In this document: in pieces, positions 37,398 to 47,527 of the stretch | How positions within the stretch are numbered: position 1 is the first letter of the stretch | Layout of the letters: each line of letters opens with the position of its first letter | Source: Nitrospira sp. | GTDB lineage: Bacteria; Nitrospirota; Nitrospiria; Nitrospirales; Nitrospiraceae | Direction of reading: 5' to 3' | Assembly (NCBI GenBank): GCA_005116745.1 | Contig: SWDS01000010.1 | Coordinates: forward strand, 504,552 to 568,551 | DNA: 64,000 nt | Made by a program: the position numbers and the translations under genes | Notes under the pieces: generated by a model | Seen by the model: the letters and a program-made list of their open reading frames with translations, nothing else | What the model was told of the DNA's origin: nothing | Database searches by the model: none

Positions 37398-38330
37398 ATG
37401 ACGGGAGTGCTTACAAGGGACATGAAAAACCATACGAGCCGTACGCCTCACAAAACCTATGTCTTGACGATCGATGTCGAGATTGATGCAGGTCCAAAGT
37501 GGAAGACCTCAAATCCGGCAACGTATGAGGGAGTCTATCGGGGTATTCCTCTCTTGCAACGGCTGTGCGAATCCTATGGAGTGAAGCCAGTGTACCTGAT
37601 TAGTCCGGCAGTCCTGGTGGATCCACGCTCGGTTGATTTACTCAAGTCGCTCGATCGCGAGACGTGCGAATTGGGTGCGCACCTGCACGGCGAATATATC
37701 GGCCCGATGGCAACGTTTCTCGGCCCAGACTTCAGCGGCTGCGACCCACAAGAGATGCAATGCGAGTACGACAAGGACATCGAGTTTGGGAAACTTCAGA
37801 ATCTCACTCAGAAGTTCACTGATTTATTCGGCTATGCCCCAACATCATTTCGTGCTGGTCGATTCGGCGCCAGGGGATGGACCGTAGCATGCCTCGAACA
37901 ACTCGGTTACACGCATGACACCAGCGTCACTCCATTTCGCAACTGGAACAACATCGCTGACTTTTCCACCGCGACCACCTTATCGCCCTACCATCCTTCC
38001 AAGGAGAACATCTGCGCACAAGGCGATTCGCAAGTGCTGGAAGTTCCGGTATCCATCACACCAGAACTCGAGTGGCTCCGGCCCACGGTGAGGAAATTCT
38101 CGGATTTTACACAATGCCAAAAGGTGATCGACTGGTACGAAACCCACGTAACGCCGACGGTCCTCTGCAGTATGTTTCACAATGTTGAATTGACCCCCAA
38201 TACAAGCCCCTATTGTAAAACGGAAGAGGACTGCCAGGAATTGCTCAATCGCGTTGAGCAGACCTTCCAACTCCTGAACGAACGTGGTTATGTTTTCAAG
38301 ACACTCAGCCAAGTGACAATCGATGGATAA
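37398..38330 (+). CDS. Polysaccharide-deacetylase-like protein
   Basis: About 310 residues in a NodB-like fold. The first motif is LTIDVEIDAG, with the catalytic Asp, then a His pair in ELGAHLHGEY and an Arg/Gly block SFRAGRFGARGW. This is typical of deacetylases acting on N- or O-acetylated glycans. The start is uncertain: GTG at 37365, ATG at 37398 or ATG at 37422; the last has AAGGGA just ahead of it. There is no signal peptide, so it may act on a cytoplasmic precursor. Confidence 0.72.
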   Translation: MTGVLTRDMKNHTSRTPHKTYVLTIDVEIDAGPKWKTSNPATYEGVYRGIPLLQRLCESYGVKPVYLISPAVLVDPRSVDLLKSLDRETCELGAHLHGEYIGPMATFLGPDFSGCDPQEMQCEYDKDIEFGKLQNLTQKFTDLFGYAPTSFRAGRFGARGWTVACLEQLGYTHDTSVTPFRNWNNIADFSTATTLSPYHPSKENICAQGDSQVLEVPVSITPELEWLRPTVRKFSDFTQCQKVIDWYETHVTPTVLCSMFHNVELTPNTSPYCKTEEDCQELLNRVEQTFQLLNERGYVFKTLSQVTIDG

Positions 38331-38405
38331 TGGCAACCATGCGTGTGCGATCAATGAAAATGCAACACGAACAACGTTCAATCACCAGTGTAACGGAGTA
38401 GGCCG

Positions 38406-39398
38406 ATGTACCGAGTACTGATCATCGTCGATAAATTGGGCTGGTCCTATGATGCGATTGCCAGAGGACTGGTCAACTCCACGCGTCATGACGATCTCTC
38501 ATTCACCATCGTTCCTCTCGAAGGGGGACTCGAGGACATCGAACGCGAACACAACACATACGATCTCGTCGTGGCCATGGGTTGGACCCTCGTCATGTCC
38601 AAGAAACCTAAGCATCGGTACCGGCATGAGTTGACATTCCTGGATCGAAAAAAGCTTGTCACGGGCATCCATTCTCACCGATCGTGGGACGGGTATACGT
38701 CGCTTCCCAATACCTGCCCTGCTCCCCCGACAGAATTGATTGAGCAACTGTCTTGTTTGCGAAGCGTCAACGCTATTAGTCGTCGACTATTCGATCTCTT
38801 TCGCAAGGCGGGGTTGACAAACGTGGTCTTAACGGAAAACGGCGTGGATGCCGACCTCTTTACACCTGCGCGCCCTATTTCCGTTGATCGACGACGCCCG
38901 CTGGTCGTCGGATTTTGTGGCAGCACCAACATCGACAAGCACGACTATTTGAAAGGATATTCGGAATTCATCGCGCCGCTTCAAGATCTTCAGAATGTCG
39001 AAGTCAAGGTACTGGGCGGCAAGGGAGACCAGCGGGTGAGTCGAGTGGAGATGCCGAACTTGTACAGTCAAATTGATCTGTACATCTGCGCCTCAACGTC
39101 TGAAGGTTTTTCCCAGAGCGTTTTGGAGGCCTCTTCATGTGGTCGCGGAGTGATTTCTACACGAGTCGGCGGCTGCGAAGATCTCATCACGGAAGGGCAT
39201 AACGGATATTTTATCGATCGTGATCTTTCGGCCATCAAGCGCCTAGTCACCAAGTTAGAAGCAGATCGGATGCTCGTTCGCCAACTAGGGGAGCACAATC
39301 GGCAACGCATCGTGGAACGCTACGCCTGGACCATCCAGGGACCGATCTGGTTGGAATTCATCGAGTCCAATCTCAAAGAATGTATCAGCTTGGTGTGA
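38406..39398 (+). CDS. GT4-type glycosyltransferase
   Basis: A 330-residue GT-B enzyme. The C-terminal donor-binding half has CASTSEGFSQSVLEASSCG with the family E-x7-E pair, VISTRVGGCEDLI and HNGYF. The N-terminal half begins YRVLIIVDKLGWSYDAIA. The full EGF....LE motif contrasts with the D-x7-E of the tandem protein at 28333, so the two are not close relatives. It is followed after 1 base by the next gene. Confidence 0.84.
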   Translation: MYRVLIIVDKLGWSYDAIARGLVNSTRHDDLSFTIVPLEGGLEDIEREHNTYDLVVAMGWTLVMSKKPKHRYRHELTFLDRKKLVTGIHSHRSWDGYTSLPNTCPAPPTELIEQLSCLRSVNAISRRLFDLFRKAGLTNVVLTENGVDADLFTPARPISVDRRRPLVVGFCGSTNIDKHDYLKGYSEFIAPLQDLQNVEVKVLGGKGDQRVSRVEMPNLYSQIDLYICASTSEGFSQSVLEASSCGRGVISTRVGGCEDLITEGHNGYFIDRDLSAIKRLVTKLEADRMLVRQLGEHNRQRIVERYAWTIQGPIWLEFIESNLKECISLV

Positions 39399-39399
39399 A

Positions 39400-40563
39400 A
39401 TGGAGAAATTGACCATTATCTGCTCGGGACAGACGGCCAAGACTACCGTCGGCCACATTGACCATGTGATGGCCTATCCAGTTGGTCTGCAACGGCTCGG
39501 TCATGACGTCTATGTGATGGAGCGGGTCGGCTCGAATCGATGTGTCGATGCCTCCGGCACCAGCGTGCCCTTCGATCAATGGGATGGTCGGCGGCATTTC
39601 GAAACCGTCATGAAGGAGTATGGGATCTGGCCACGCTGTTGTTTGATCTACAAGCAGGGAGAAGCGACCCATGGCATGACCTATACCGATGCGGTGGCGG
39701 TTGCCAAGCGTAGTCAGCTACTTCTGACGCGAAGCGGACAGATCAGCAAAGTCCCGGAAATTTTTGAATCTCCCCGGCAACGCGCCTATTTTGATGGAAA
39801 CCCTGGTAATACCCAGGTATGCCTGGAACAACAGGGGCCGGAGTACGAGTCGCTCCGCCAGTATGACCACCTCTTTACACTAGGTTTGAATATCGGCACG
39901 GCCCGCTGCCCTCTCGCCACGGGAGGTCGGCAATGGTATCCGATGGTCCGCCCTGTCGTATTGCCAATGTGGCCTGCCCAGTCAGCGCATGATGCAAAAC
40001 GATTCACCACCATCTCTACCTGGAAGGGACGAGCGACCTTCAACTGGAACGGACAGCACTCCGGAGAAAAATCAGATAATTGGATGAAATTCATCGAACT
40101 CCCACAGCACACCGATCAGGAGCTCGAAATCGCCTTGAGAATCAGCCAGCCTGAGCATGAGGCAGACTCGACGGTCTTTCGCCAGAACGGATGGTCTCTC
40201 TCAGACCCGGCACATCTGCATACCTTTCAAGATTACGCGACCTACATCAGGCAGTCCCGCGCCGAATTCAGCGTGGCTCATAACCGATATGTTGAATTTG
40301 CCACCGGCTGGGTCAGCGACCGAACTCCCCTCTACCTGGCATCGGGGAAACCGATCCTTGTCCAATCAACCGGCATTGAATCGCACCTGCCGACAGGCAA
40401 GGGGCTGCTCACATTCCGCACGATGGATGAGGCACTTGCGGGCATCGAGAACATCAACAGAGATTATATGGGCCATTGTCGTGCGGCTCGAGACATCGCT
40501 GAAACCTATTTCGATGCCGATCGCGTACTCACAAACATCCTGGCATTCGTGGGGCATGGATGA
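39400..40563 (+). CDS. Predicted GT-B glycosyltransferase, CgeB-like
   Basis: A 387-residue protein. The C-terminal part (FATGWVSDRTPLYLASGKPI, LPTGKGLLTF and an AARDIAETYFDADRVL tail) resembles the donor-binding end of CgeB/GT-B glycosyltransferases. The N-terminus (CSGQTAKTTVGHIDH) is unusual. It is less certain than the other glycosyltransferases here. Its stop overlaps the start of the next gene (ATGATG region), which implies coupled expression. Confidence 0.6.
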   Translation: MEKLTIICSGQTAKTTVGHIDHVMAYPVGLQRLGHDVYVMERVGSNRCVDASGTSVPFDQWDGRRHFETVMKEYGIWPRCCLIYKQGEATHGMTYTDAVAVAKRSQLLLTRSGQISKVPEIFESPRQRAYFDGNPGNTQVCLEQQGPEYESLRQYDHLFTLGLNIGTARCPLATGGRQWYPMVRPVVLPMWPAQSAHDAKRFTTISTWKGRATFNWNGQHSGEKSDNWMKFIELPQHTDQELEIALRISQPEHEADSTVFRQNGWSLSDPAHLHTFQDYATYIRQSRAEFSVAHNRYVEFATGWVSDRTPLYLASGKPILVQSTGIESHLPTGKGLLTFRTMDEALAGIENINRDYMGHCRAARDIAETYFDADRVLTNILAFVGHG

Positions 40564-41966
40564 TGTCGACCACCCACAGTTCGTTGAATATTGACCAGGT
40601 TTCCCAACCATCGGTCGCCACCGATTGGGCGACCATGCGTCGAACCTTTCAACGATTCACGACTCCCATAGGCGCTGTTCAAATCCTTCGCTCCTGTGTC
40701 CCAGAGTTCTCCACTGGTACGCATGAAATCAGCGACTGCGTCATCCTCGATGCAAAACTGAAAACGTACCTCAAACCGGCCAGCAAGGGTAAGTCTACGC
40801 TCTCTGCCTGCTATCGCCTCACGATGAGGGAGGGATCAGCTGGGCAAGCCTCTCAGCGCATCTTCTACGCCAAGGCATTTCTCGGTGGTAGCAGCAGAGA
40901 GGTCTTTCGCCTGCTGACTCCCAGTGGAATGTCTGACATGGAATTCCGTTACGCCGTGACCCATATGCCGGAGTACGATCTGATCCTCTGGAGATTTCCT
41001 CACGATCCGGCCCTCCCTCATTTGCGCCATCTTGTCGATCTCGTGGCTATCGAGCAGCATCTCCCATCAGAAGGCCTGAGGCAGATTGGCATACAGGGCA
41101 CCCCTCAGGTCTTGGCGCAGCAAGTAGTGAATTATCGACCAGAGATTCGTTGCACCAATCGGTACACCCTCTATGACGCGACGCAGGATCGGACCGACGA
41201 ACTGTTTGGAAAAACGTTTTGCGACTCACAGGGGCAAACCCTCTATGAGCGCCTACAGTTTTTCTGGGACCGATCCCTGGCTGATCCAGCGGCAATGGGC
41301 ATTGCCCAGCCTCTTGGCTACAGCCCTGAGATCAATACCGTGTGGCAGCATGGAGTGCCAGGCACGCCGCTTCTCCAAGTACTGGACACCTCCAATTACA
41401 AACACTACATGGCAGCCGTCGCCCAAGGCCTCTCCTCACTACACACCAGCAACGTCGCTGGCCTCGCAGCCCATTCGCCGGAGGACCATCTGGTCGAGAT
41501 CCGCAAGAAACTGACGAAACTCTCCGATGCACTTCCACAGCACTCGGATATGATCAGCGCGATAGGTGATACCCTTACGCGGACAGCCCCTGCTCCATCA
41601 GCTGTCCCATTTTGCCCCATCCATTGGGATTTCCATATTGATCAGCTCCTTGCTGCCGAAGGGACACTCATTTTTTGTGACCTCGACGAGCTCATCGTCG
41701 GCGACCCCTTACAAGACTTGGCAAACTTTGCGGCAGATCTGCACTTCCGCCACATGGATAAAGAATTGGTACAGCTCATCACGGCGGAATTCTATCGCCA
41801 ATACCAGAAATGTGTGACGTGGGAGGTGTCGGTCGAGCGGTTGGCGTGGCATATTCGCCTCCAGCTTGTGAATAAGGCGTACCGCCATTACCTGCGGTTT
41901 GCGCCGGGCTTCGAGGAAATCGTTGAACAGACAATCCGGTTGGCCCAGAGAGGATTAGCCCTATGA
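40560..41966 (+). CDS. APH-fold phosphotransferase (kinase-like), copy 2
   Basis: A 468-residue relative of the kinase at 35165. The catalytic loop reads HWDFHIDQLL, where the usual Asn of HxDxxxxN is replaced by Gln after an Asp, and the metal site is IFCDLDELIVGDPLQDLANF. The change may alter metal binding or activity. The N-terminal half is of unknown fold. ATGA overlaps link it to both neighbours. It is presumably active on a glycan intermediate, but a non-catalytic role cannot be excluded. Confidence 0.74.
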   Translation: MMSTTHSSLNIDQVSQPSVATDWATMRRTFQRFTTPIGAVQILRSCVPEFSTGTHEISDCVILDAKLKTYLKPASKGKSTLSACYRLTMREGSAGQASQRIFYAKAFLGGSSREVFRLLTPSGMSDMEFRYAVTHMPEYDLILWRFPHDPALPHLRHLVDLVAIEQHLPSEGLRQIGIQGTPQVLAQQVVNYRPEIRCTNRYTLYDATQDRTDELFGKTFCDSQGQTLYERLQFFWDRSLADPAAMGIAQPLGYSPEINTVWQHGVPGTPLLQVLDTSNYKHYMAAVAQGLSSLHTSNVAGLAAHSPEDHLVEIRKKLTKLSDALPQHSDMISAIGDTLTRTAPAPSAVPFCPIHWDFHIDQLLAAEGTLIFCDLDELIVGDPLQDLANFAADLHFRHMDKELVQLITAEFYRQYQKCVTWEVSVERLAWHIRLQLVNKAYRHYLRFAPGFEEIVEQTIRLAQRGLAL

Positions 41967-43999
41967 GAGACGAGTTGACTCACAAGACAGCTGTTGCGGA
42001 GACACCGCGTGTCCTCCTGTATTGTCAGCATGTTCTCGGAATGGGGCACCTCATCAGAAGCATGGCCATCGCACGAGCGCTCAAAAATTGCGCTGTCACC
42101 TTTATCAATGGAGGCGAATCCCTCTCCGGTGTGGAAGTTCCACCGTGGGTCAGCATCGTGAACTTGCCGTCGATCAGTTCCGATAGCGAATTCGAGGAGC
42201 TCACCATCCACAGCCAAGACATGACACTCGAACAGGTCCAACAGGTGAGGAAACATCGCCTAATGGAACTCTATGACGCGATTCGCCCCGACGTCTTGCT
42301 CATCGAGCTATTTCCGTTTGGGCGAAAGCGGTTTGCGTTCGAGTTACTGCCGTTGCTGGCTCACATCCGTCTTGCAGGCAGCCCGACACGAGTGGTGTGC
42401 AGCTTACGGGACATCTTGGTCACGAAGTCGGATCAGATTCGCCATGAAGACTGGGTGGTCAGTGTCATGAACCGGTACTTTGATCTGCTCCTGATCCACT
42501 CTGACCCGACCTTTCAGACCCTGGATGAGACCTTTTCACGCTGCCAGGATCTCCGTTGTGACGCGCAGTACACTGGCTTCGTGACCCAGGACTCTGAAAC
42601 AGAGTCCGATCTACCTGTTGGAGCACTCACACCATTACCCCAACAGATTCCGTTGATTCTCGCAAGCGTCGGTGGAGGGCGCGTGGGCTATGAGCTGCTA
42701 GACAACACCGTACAGGCGTCGTCCCTGTTGACATTTCCTCATCGCCTAGCTGTCTTCACCGGGCCGTACATGCCAGACCAGCAGTATGAAGCACTCCGCC
42801 GTCTTGCAATCCAGCACCCACACATTGAGGTCCAGCGATTTACTCCGACGTTCCAGGCTCTCATGCAACAGGCTGTACTCTCCATCTCAATGGCGGGTTA
42901 TAACACCTGCATGAACGTCTTGAAGACAGGCACCAGGGCGTTGGTCCTGCCCTTTACCGGCCACAAAAATGACGAGCAAACCATTCGTGCCAAGAAACTT
43001 GAGCAGCGTGGGTTGCTTACCGTCTTGGAGCCGGGAGGCCTGACTCCAGATCGGCTGGTTGCAAAGATCGCGGCGTCTTTGACGTTGCCCCACCCTGGCC
43101 AGCATTCCATCAATACCGAGGGCGGGACACATACGGCGGCTACCATTGAACGGCTTGCCGCACAGATGCGGATGCGCCCCCTTGCTCCCGATACCATGTC
43201 GACTACCGTATCCAGCCATCAATCGGACCAATGGCTCATGACCTTACGACAATTCCTCGATGCCAAAGAGGCTCAGGGCCAAGACCTGCATCTCTTTCTT
43301 CGAGACGACGATGTCGATGTGGATGAGGACTCCTTGAAGCAGCTTCTTGATCTTGCCCTGGCGCGAGGCGTGCCGATGAATCTGGAAATCATTCCAGGCC
43401 GGCTGACGGCGGCCGGGACGGCCGTCCTCAAGAATACGCTTCGAGCTGACCATGCGCTATTGAGTCTCAACCAACATGGGTGGATGCACAGTAACCACGA
43501 GCCGGAAGGACGCAAATGCGAGTTCGGCCCTTCCCGTTCATTCACGCAACAACTGACCGACATTGCGCAGGGGAAAGCCATTCTTGAATCCACGTTTGAG
43601 GAGCTATTTTATCCAGCATTTACACCGCCGTGGAACCGCTGCACCACGGACACCTATCGAGCCCTTGAGGAGCTCGGCTTTCAGGTGCTGTCCAAGGACC
43701 GAGGGAAGGACCGTCTTGACGAGTACCGGTTCAAGGAGATTTCGACCACGCTGGATCTCTACTCTTGGAAAGAAGGAGCCCGGATGAAATCCCCGGATGA
43801 CATCGTCCATGCATTGATTGGGCAGTTGGAAGCACTTCCCCTCGTCGGGTTATTGCTCCATCATAAGGTCATGGCCAGGGATGCCTTCGAGTTTCTGGAT
43901 CAGATACTCTGCGAGCTTCGCCGCTGCTCCGTGGTGAGATTCCATACTTTTCAAACACTGTTTCCACTCGTGGCAGGATCACAGGTGGTGCATCGATGA
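41963..43999 (+). CDS. Bifunctional GT28-like glycosyltransferase and polysaccharide deacetylase
   Basis: A 678-residue fusion. Residues ~14-395 form a GT28-like glycosyltransferase (CQHVLGMGHLIRSMAIA, ILASVGGGRVGYELL, ISMAGYNTCMNVLKTG), paralogous to the protein at 27055. Residues ~425-670 form a polysaccharide-deacetylase-like domain with FLRDDDVDVD, a His pair in NQHGWMHSNHE and YPAFTPPWNRC. It could transfer an N-acetyl sugar and then deacetylate it. The gene overlaps both neighbours by ATGA. Confidence 0.8.
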   Translation: MRDELTHKTAVAETPRVLLYCQHVLGMGHLIRSMAIARALKNCAVTFINGGESLSGVEVPPWVSIVNLPSISSDSEFEELTIHSQDMTLEQVQQVRKHRLMELYDAIRPDVLLIELFPFGRKRFAFELLPLLAHIRLAGSPTRVVCSLRDILVTKSDQIRHEDWVVSVMNRYFDLLLIHSDPTFQTLDETFSRCQDLRCDAQYTGFVTQDSETESDLPVGALTPLPQQIPLILASVGGGRVGYELLDNTVQASSLLTFPHRLAVFTGPYMPDQQYEALRRLAIQHPHIEVQRFTPTFQALMQQAVLSISMAGYNTCMNVLKTGTRALVLPFTGHKNDEQTIRAKKLEQRGLLTVLEPGGLTPDRLVAKIAASLTLPHPGQHSINTEGGTHTAATIERLAAQMRMRPLAPDTMSTTVSSHQSDQWLMTLRQFLDAKEAQGQDLHLFLRDDDVDVDEDSLKQLLDLALARGVPMNLEIIPGRLTAAGTAVLKNTLRADHALLSLNQHGWMHSNHEPEGRKCEFGPSRSFTQQLTDIAQGKAILESTFEELFYPAFTPPWNRCTTDTYRALEELGFQVLSKDRGKDRLDEYRFKEISTTLDLYSWKEGARMKSPDDIVHALIGQLEALPLVGLLLHHKVMARDAFEFLDQILCELRRCSVVRFHTFQTLFPLVAGSQVVHR

Positions 44000-45828
44000 C
44001 GGCTTCTGATACGGCGCTGCGGGGACGCTCACGATTCCGAGAAATCGTGGTCTCCCACTTGTGGTCGGCAAAAAGGCACATTGGTGTGGCCGTTGGCTGC
44101 CTATTGGGCATGACATGCATGGAGCTTTTGGCACCATGGCCGCTCAAAATCATTTTCGACTATATCCTCTTGCAGAAGCCGATGCCGCCGTCGCTGTCCT
44201 TCCTTGATACACTGTATCAAGCCTGGCCTCTGCTGATATTGATCGGGCTTGCCGCCTCGACGGCCGTCATCGCGATTCTCAGCGGAGCGCTGTCCTATGG
44301 GCAGTCTTTTGTCGTCAGTAAGATCGGCCATCGCTTGGTCCATGCCATCCGCCAAGCCTTGTTTTTTCACGTTCAACGCCTATCGCTGTCCTTTCACACG
44401 CAGGCCCGGTCGGGAGAGCTGCTGGCCAAATTGGCCGGTGACACCAAAACATTGCGGAACGCCTACACGGATATCCCCCTCTCCGTCGCAGGCCATGCGG
44501 TTACGTTTCTAGGCATGTTTGTCGTCATGTTTGTCATCAACTGGCAACTGAGTCTTATCATTCTGGCCACCATGCCAATCGTCGTCACCGCATTGTTTAC
44601 CTTGAGTCGAAAGATTCTCACGTCTACCCAAGATCAACGAAAGCAGGAAGGTCAGATCACCTCACGTCTGAACGAAGTGCTCTCCTCCATCTCGCTCGTC
44701 CAAGCGTTTGGTCGGGAGCGATTCGAACAGCGGCGGTTTGAACAGGAAAGCGCGGGCAATGTGCACACCGGAATTCAGACGGCCAGAACGACCGCTGCCG
44801 TGACACGAGTGGTGTCTGCCATCGAAGCACTGGGAACGGCAGCGACCGTGTGCTTCGGAGCCTGGCAAGTGCTCAAGTCGCGTATGACACCCGGCGACCT
44901 GTTGATCTTTCTGAGCTACGTCAAGAGCTTTTACGGACCGGTGAAAAATCTATCGAAACTGTCGACTCAATTTTCACAGGCAACGGTCAGCGCCGACCGC
45001 ATCGCAGATTTACTCGGCATCGAGCCCGATATCCAGGACCGTCCCGACGCGGTCAAGGCGACACACCTTCGAGGTGATATCAGGTTTGAGCACGTGTCGT
45101 TCGGATATCTCGAAGGCTGCCCGGTACTACGTGATCTTTCCTTTCAGATACTGCCGGGCCAACGTGTTGCCTTAGTCGGTCCGTCGGGATCCGGGAAGTC
45201 GACCTTAGTCAGCTTGCTCCTCCGACTCTATCAGCCTTCCGGAGGCTCAATCACATGTGACGGACGAGATCTCGCTGAATACGAGCGCGAATCACTTCGC
45301 CATGAAATCGGTGTGGTGTTGCAAGACACGCTGTTGTTCCGAGCCAGCATCGCCGACAACATTTCGTACGGCGCGGAACACGCTGCCCTCGAACAGATCG
45401 TGGAGGCCGCTCGAGAGGCAAACGCGCATGATTTCATATTGAGGCTGCCCAACGGCTACGAGACCATGATTGGAGAGCGTGGCAGCACCCTGTCCGGTGG
45501 TCAACGGCAACGGATCTGCCTTGCGCGCGCACTCGTGAAACAACCGTCCATTCTGGTCTTGGACGAACCAACCGCTTCGCTCGACCAAGAATCGGCCGCC
45601 TATATTCGAGAAGCCATCACGCGTATCCACGCCAATCGAACGACGATCGTCATTACCCATCACTTGGTCAGAATGGAGCTGTTCGACCACATCCTTGTCT
45701 TGGATCAAGGCTGCTTAGTCGAACAGGGAACCCACCGAGCGTTACTGGAACGCCACGGGCTCTATACCAATCTCTATGCAAGACAATCGGATGATCTAGT
45801 CCCTCTTCAATCGAACAACCTGACGTAG
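43996..45828 (+). CDS. MsbA-type ABC exporter
   Basis: A 610-residue half-transporter with six membrane helices (about 25-310) fused to an ATPase. The ATPase shows Walker A GPSGSGKST, signature LSGGQRQR, Walker B ILVLDEPTA and an H-loop in VITHHL. Dimers of this type export lipid-linked glycans, cyclic glucans or similar large substrates. It lies between the glycosyltransferases and the outer-membrane barrel, so it is the probable inner-membrane export step. The locus has no Wzx/Wzy pair or separate Wzm/Wzt. Confidence 0.9.
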   Translation: MTASDTALRGRSRFREIVVSHLWSAKRHIGVAVGCLLGMTCMELLAPWPLKIIFDYILLQKPMPPSLSFLDTLYQAWPLLILIGLAASTAVIAILSGALSYGQSFVVSKIGHRLVHAIRQALFFHVQRLSLSFHTQARSGELLAKLAGDTKTLRNAYTDIPLSVAGHAVTFLGMFVVMFVINWQLSLIILATMPIVVTALFTLSRKILTSTQDQRKQEGQITSRLNEVLSSISLVQAFGRERFEQRRFEQESAGNVHTGIQTARTTAAVTRVVSAIEALGTAATVCFGAWQVLKSRMTPGDLLIFLSYVKSFYGPVKNLSKLSTQFSQATVSADRIADLLGIEPDIQDRPDAVKATHLRGDIRFEHVSFGYLEGCPVLRDLSFQILPGQRVALVGPSGSGKSTLVSLLLRLYQPSGGSITCDGRDLAEYERESLRHEIGVVLQDTLLFRASIADNISYGAEHAALEQIVEAAREANAHDFILRLPNGYETMIGERGSTLSGGQRQRICLARALVKQPSILVLDEPTASLDQESAAYIREAITRIHANRTTIVITHHLVRMELFDHILVLDQGCLVEQGTHRALLERHGLYTNLYARQSDDLVPLQSNNLT

Positions 45829-45895
45829 CTCAACATATTCTCAAATGATGGACACGAATAGGGTAACGCCGGCTTTCGTGTTGCGTCTAACAGGC

Positions 45896-47326
45896 ATGAA
45901 CCGCACACCTTCAATACAACTGATCCAAATCGCGGCAGCCTGTACGTTCTGGCTGACCACTGTCTCCTATGCTGCAGAAGAAGCCGTTGATCAGACTGTC
46001 CAATCTTCGACAAGGTCAGCACACGAACCCTCACCAGGTAATGGCTCAATCCTTCCAACCTACGGCCAGTCAAACGGTCAACCAATTGCTCCCCTCATTG
46101 AACCTTTTGATCCGAATGCGCCACCAAGAGCCACGATTCCCATCGGTCCTAATCTATTCATCGGCGGCTATGTCTCGCTCGAGGGAGAAACCAATCGCAA
46201 CTATCGCCTCTCCTCCACCCTCGGCAAGGCCGATAGCATCCTGACCCCCATCCTTGCGCCTGCATTTTCCTATGAGCCCAACCAATACCTGCAGCTGTAT
46301 GTGAACCCTGTGCTCGAAACACCTGTCGCGGTCGAGGAAATCGAAGACCGATCGCAGACGACCGAATTGAATATGAACTTGGCCTATCTCACGGTGAAAA
46401 ACGTCGTACCCGGAGCGAGAATGCAACTGGGCAGACAGCGATTCATTGACTCCCGGCGTTGGCTGTTCAACGAAAACATGGATGCCATTCGGTTCGGGTA
46501 CCAGTACGAACAATTTTCCCTGGAGCTGTCGGTCAGCCAACTCAACCTCGTTCAGCGGAATTTACTGAGACGAGAAGCCGAAGAGGACGAGGAAGGGTTC
46601 GTGAATTATTACGCCTATGCCGACTACAAATTCGGCAAGAAAAATCATGTGGGGATCTTTGCGCTCTATCAAGATCAGCAACGGCTCGGTACAGCTCAAC
46701 CGATCACCGTCGGTCTCCAATCCAGCGGCCGGTTATCTGAGGATCTCAAGTATTGGCTGCAAACCGCTGCCGTGCGCGGATCAGACGGCGGCCAGCGTAT
46801 TCGCGGTGAGGCTATCGATCTAGGACTGACGCAACGCTTTGATGGAGTGTGGGAACCGTCCATCACCATTGGGTACGCCTATGGCACCGGAGACAGCAAT
46901 CCCAACGACAATGTCGATGCACAGTTTCGACAGACCGGCTTTCAAGGCAATTCCGATAAATTCAATGGCGTGGCGCGATTCAAATATTACGGGGAGGTGC
47001 TGGATCCAAGACTGACGAATCTTATGGTCTTCACCGGTGGGATCGGCATTAAGCCATTCAGCAAGACCTCATTCGACCTCGTCTATCACTATTACCTCCA
47101 AGATCATGCATCGACACGTGTTCGCGGTTCGGATCTCGACACCAATCCGACCGGACTCAGCAAGCACATCGGTAGTGAAATCGATTTCGTGGCTGGTTAT
47201 CAGGGAATCCCGCACCTACAAACCAAATTTGTCCTCGGCTATTTCATCCCCGGCAACGCCTTTCCCGAAACCGCCAGAGACGGCGCATTCCTCGCCAGCA
47301 TTCTCCTACGGTACAACTTCTACTAA
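45896..47326 (+). CDS. AlgE-like (alginate export) outer-membrane beta-barrel
   Basis: About 476 residues. The signal peptide (hydrophobic stretch IAAACTFWLTTVSYA) is followed by a barrel with an alginate-export-family pattern: LNMNLAYLTVKN, ARMQLGRQRFIDSRRWLFNEN and a C-terminal ILLRYNFY. The alternative ATG at 45845 would add 17 residues; 45896 fits the signal peptide better. It is the last gene of the glycan operon and the likely outer-membrane exit for the polymer. Confidence 0.78.
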   Translation: MNRTPSIQLIQIAAACTFWLTTVSYAAEEAVDQTVQSSTRSAHEPSPGNGSILPTYGQSNGQPIAPLIEPFDPNAPPRATIPIGPNLFIGGYVSLEGETNRNYRLSSTLGKADSILTPILAPAFSYEPNQYLQLYVNPVLETPVAVEEIEDRSQTTELNMNLAYLTVKNVVPGARMQLGRQRFIDSRRWLFNENMDAIRFGYQYEQFSLELSVSQLNLVQRNLLRREAEEDEEGFVNYYAYADYKFGKKNHVGIFALYQDQQRLGTAQPITVGLQSSGRLSEDLKYWLQTAAVRGSDGGQRIRGEAIDLGLTQRFDGVWEPSITIGYAYGTGDSNPNDNVDAQFRQTGFQGNSDKFNGVARFKYYGEVLDPRLTNLMVFTGGIGIKPFSKTSFDLVYHYYLQDHASTRVRGSDLDTNPTGLSKHIGSEIDFVAGYQGIPHLQTKFVLGYFIPGNAFPETARDGAFLASILLRYNFY

Positions 47327-47527
47327 CGTGCTTCTTTAAGGTCGTACAGATCGCCGAAGCCTTGATGAGGTGTGCCTCTGTGATCACAAGCCAACGCTGA
47401 ATCCCCCGCCACCGACACAACCAAGATCCTACGTGTCAATGAGTACGCGGCTGGCAACCTGCTCAAGATCGATATCTTTGAGTTTGGCACTGTACGAAAT
47501 GTAGGAGTTGGAAGAATTTCGGATCGA

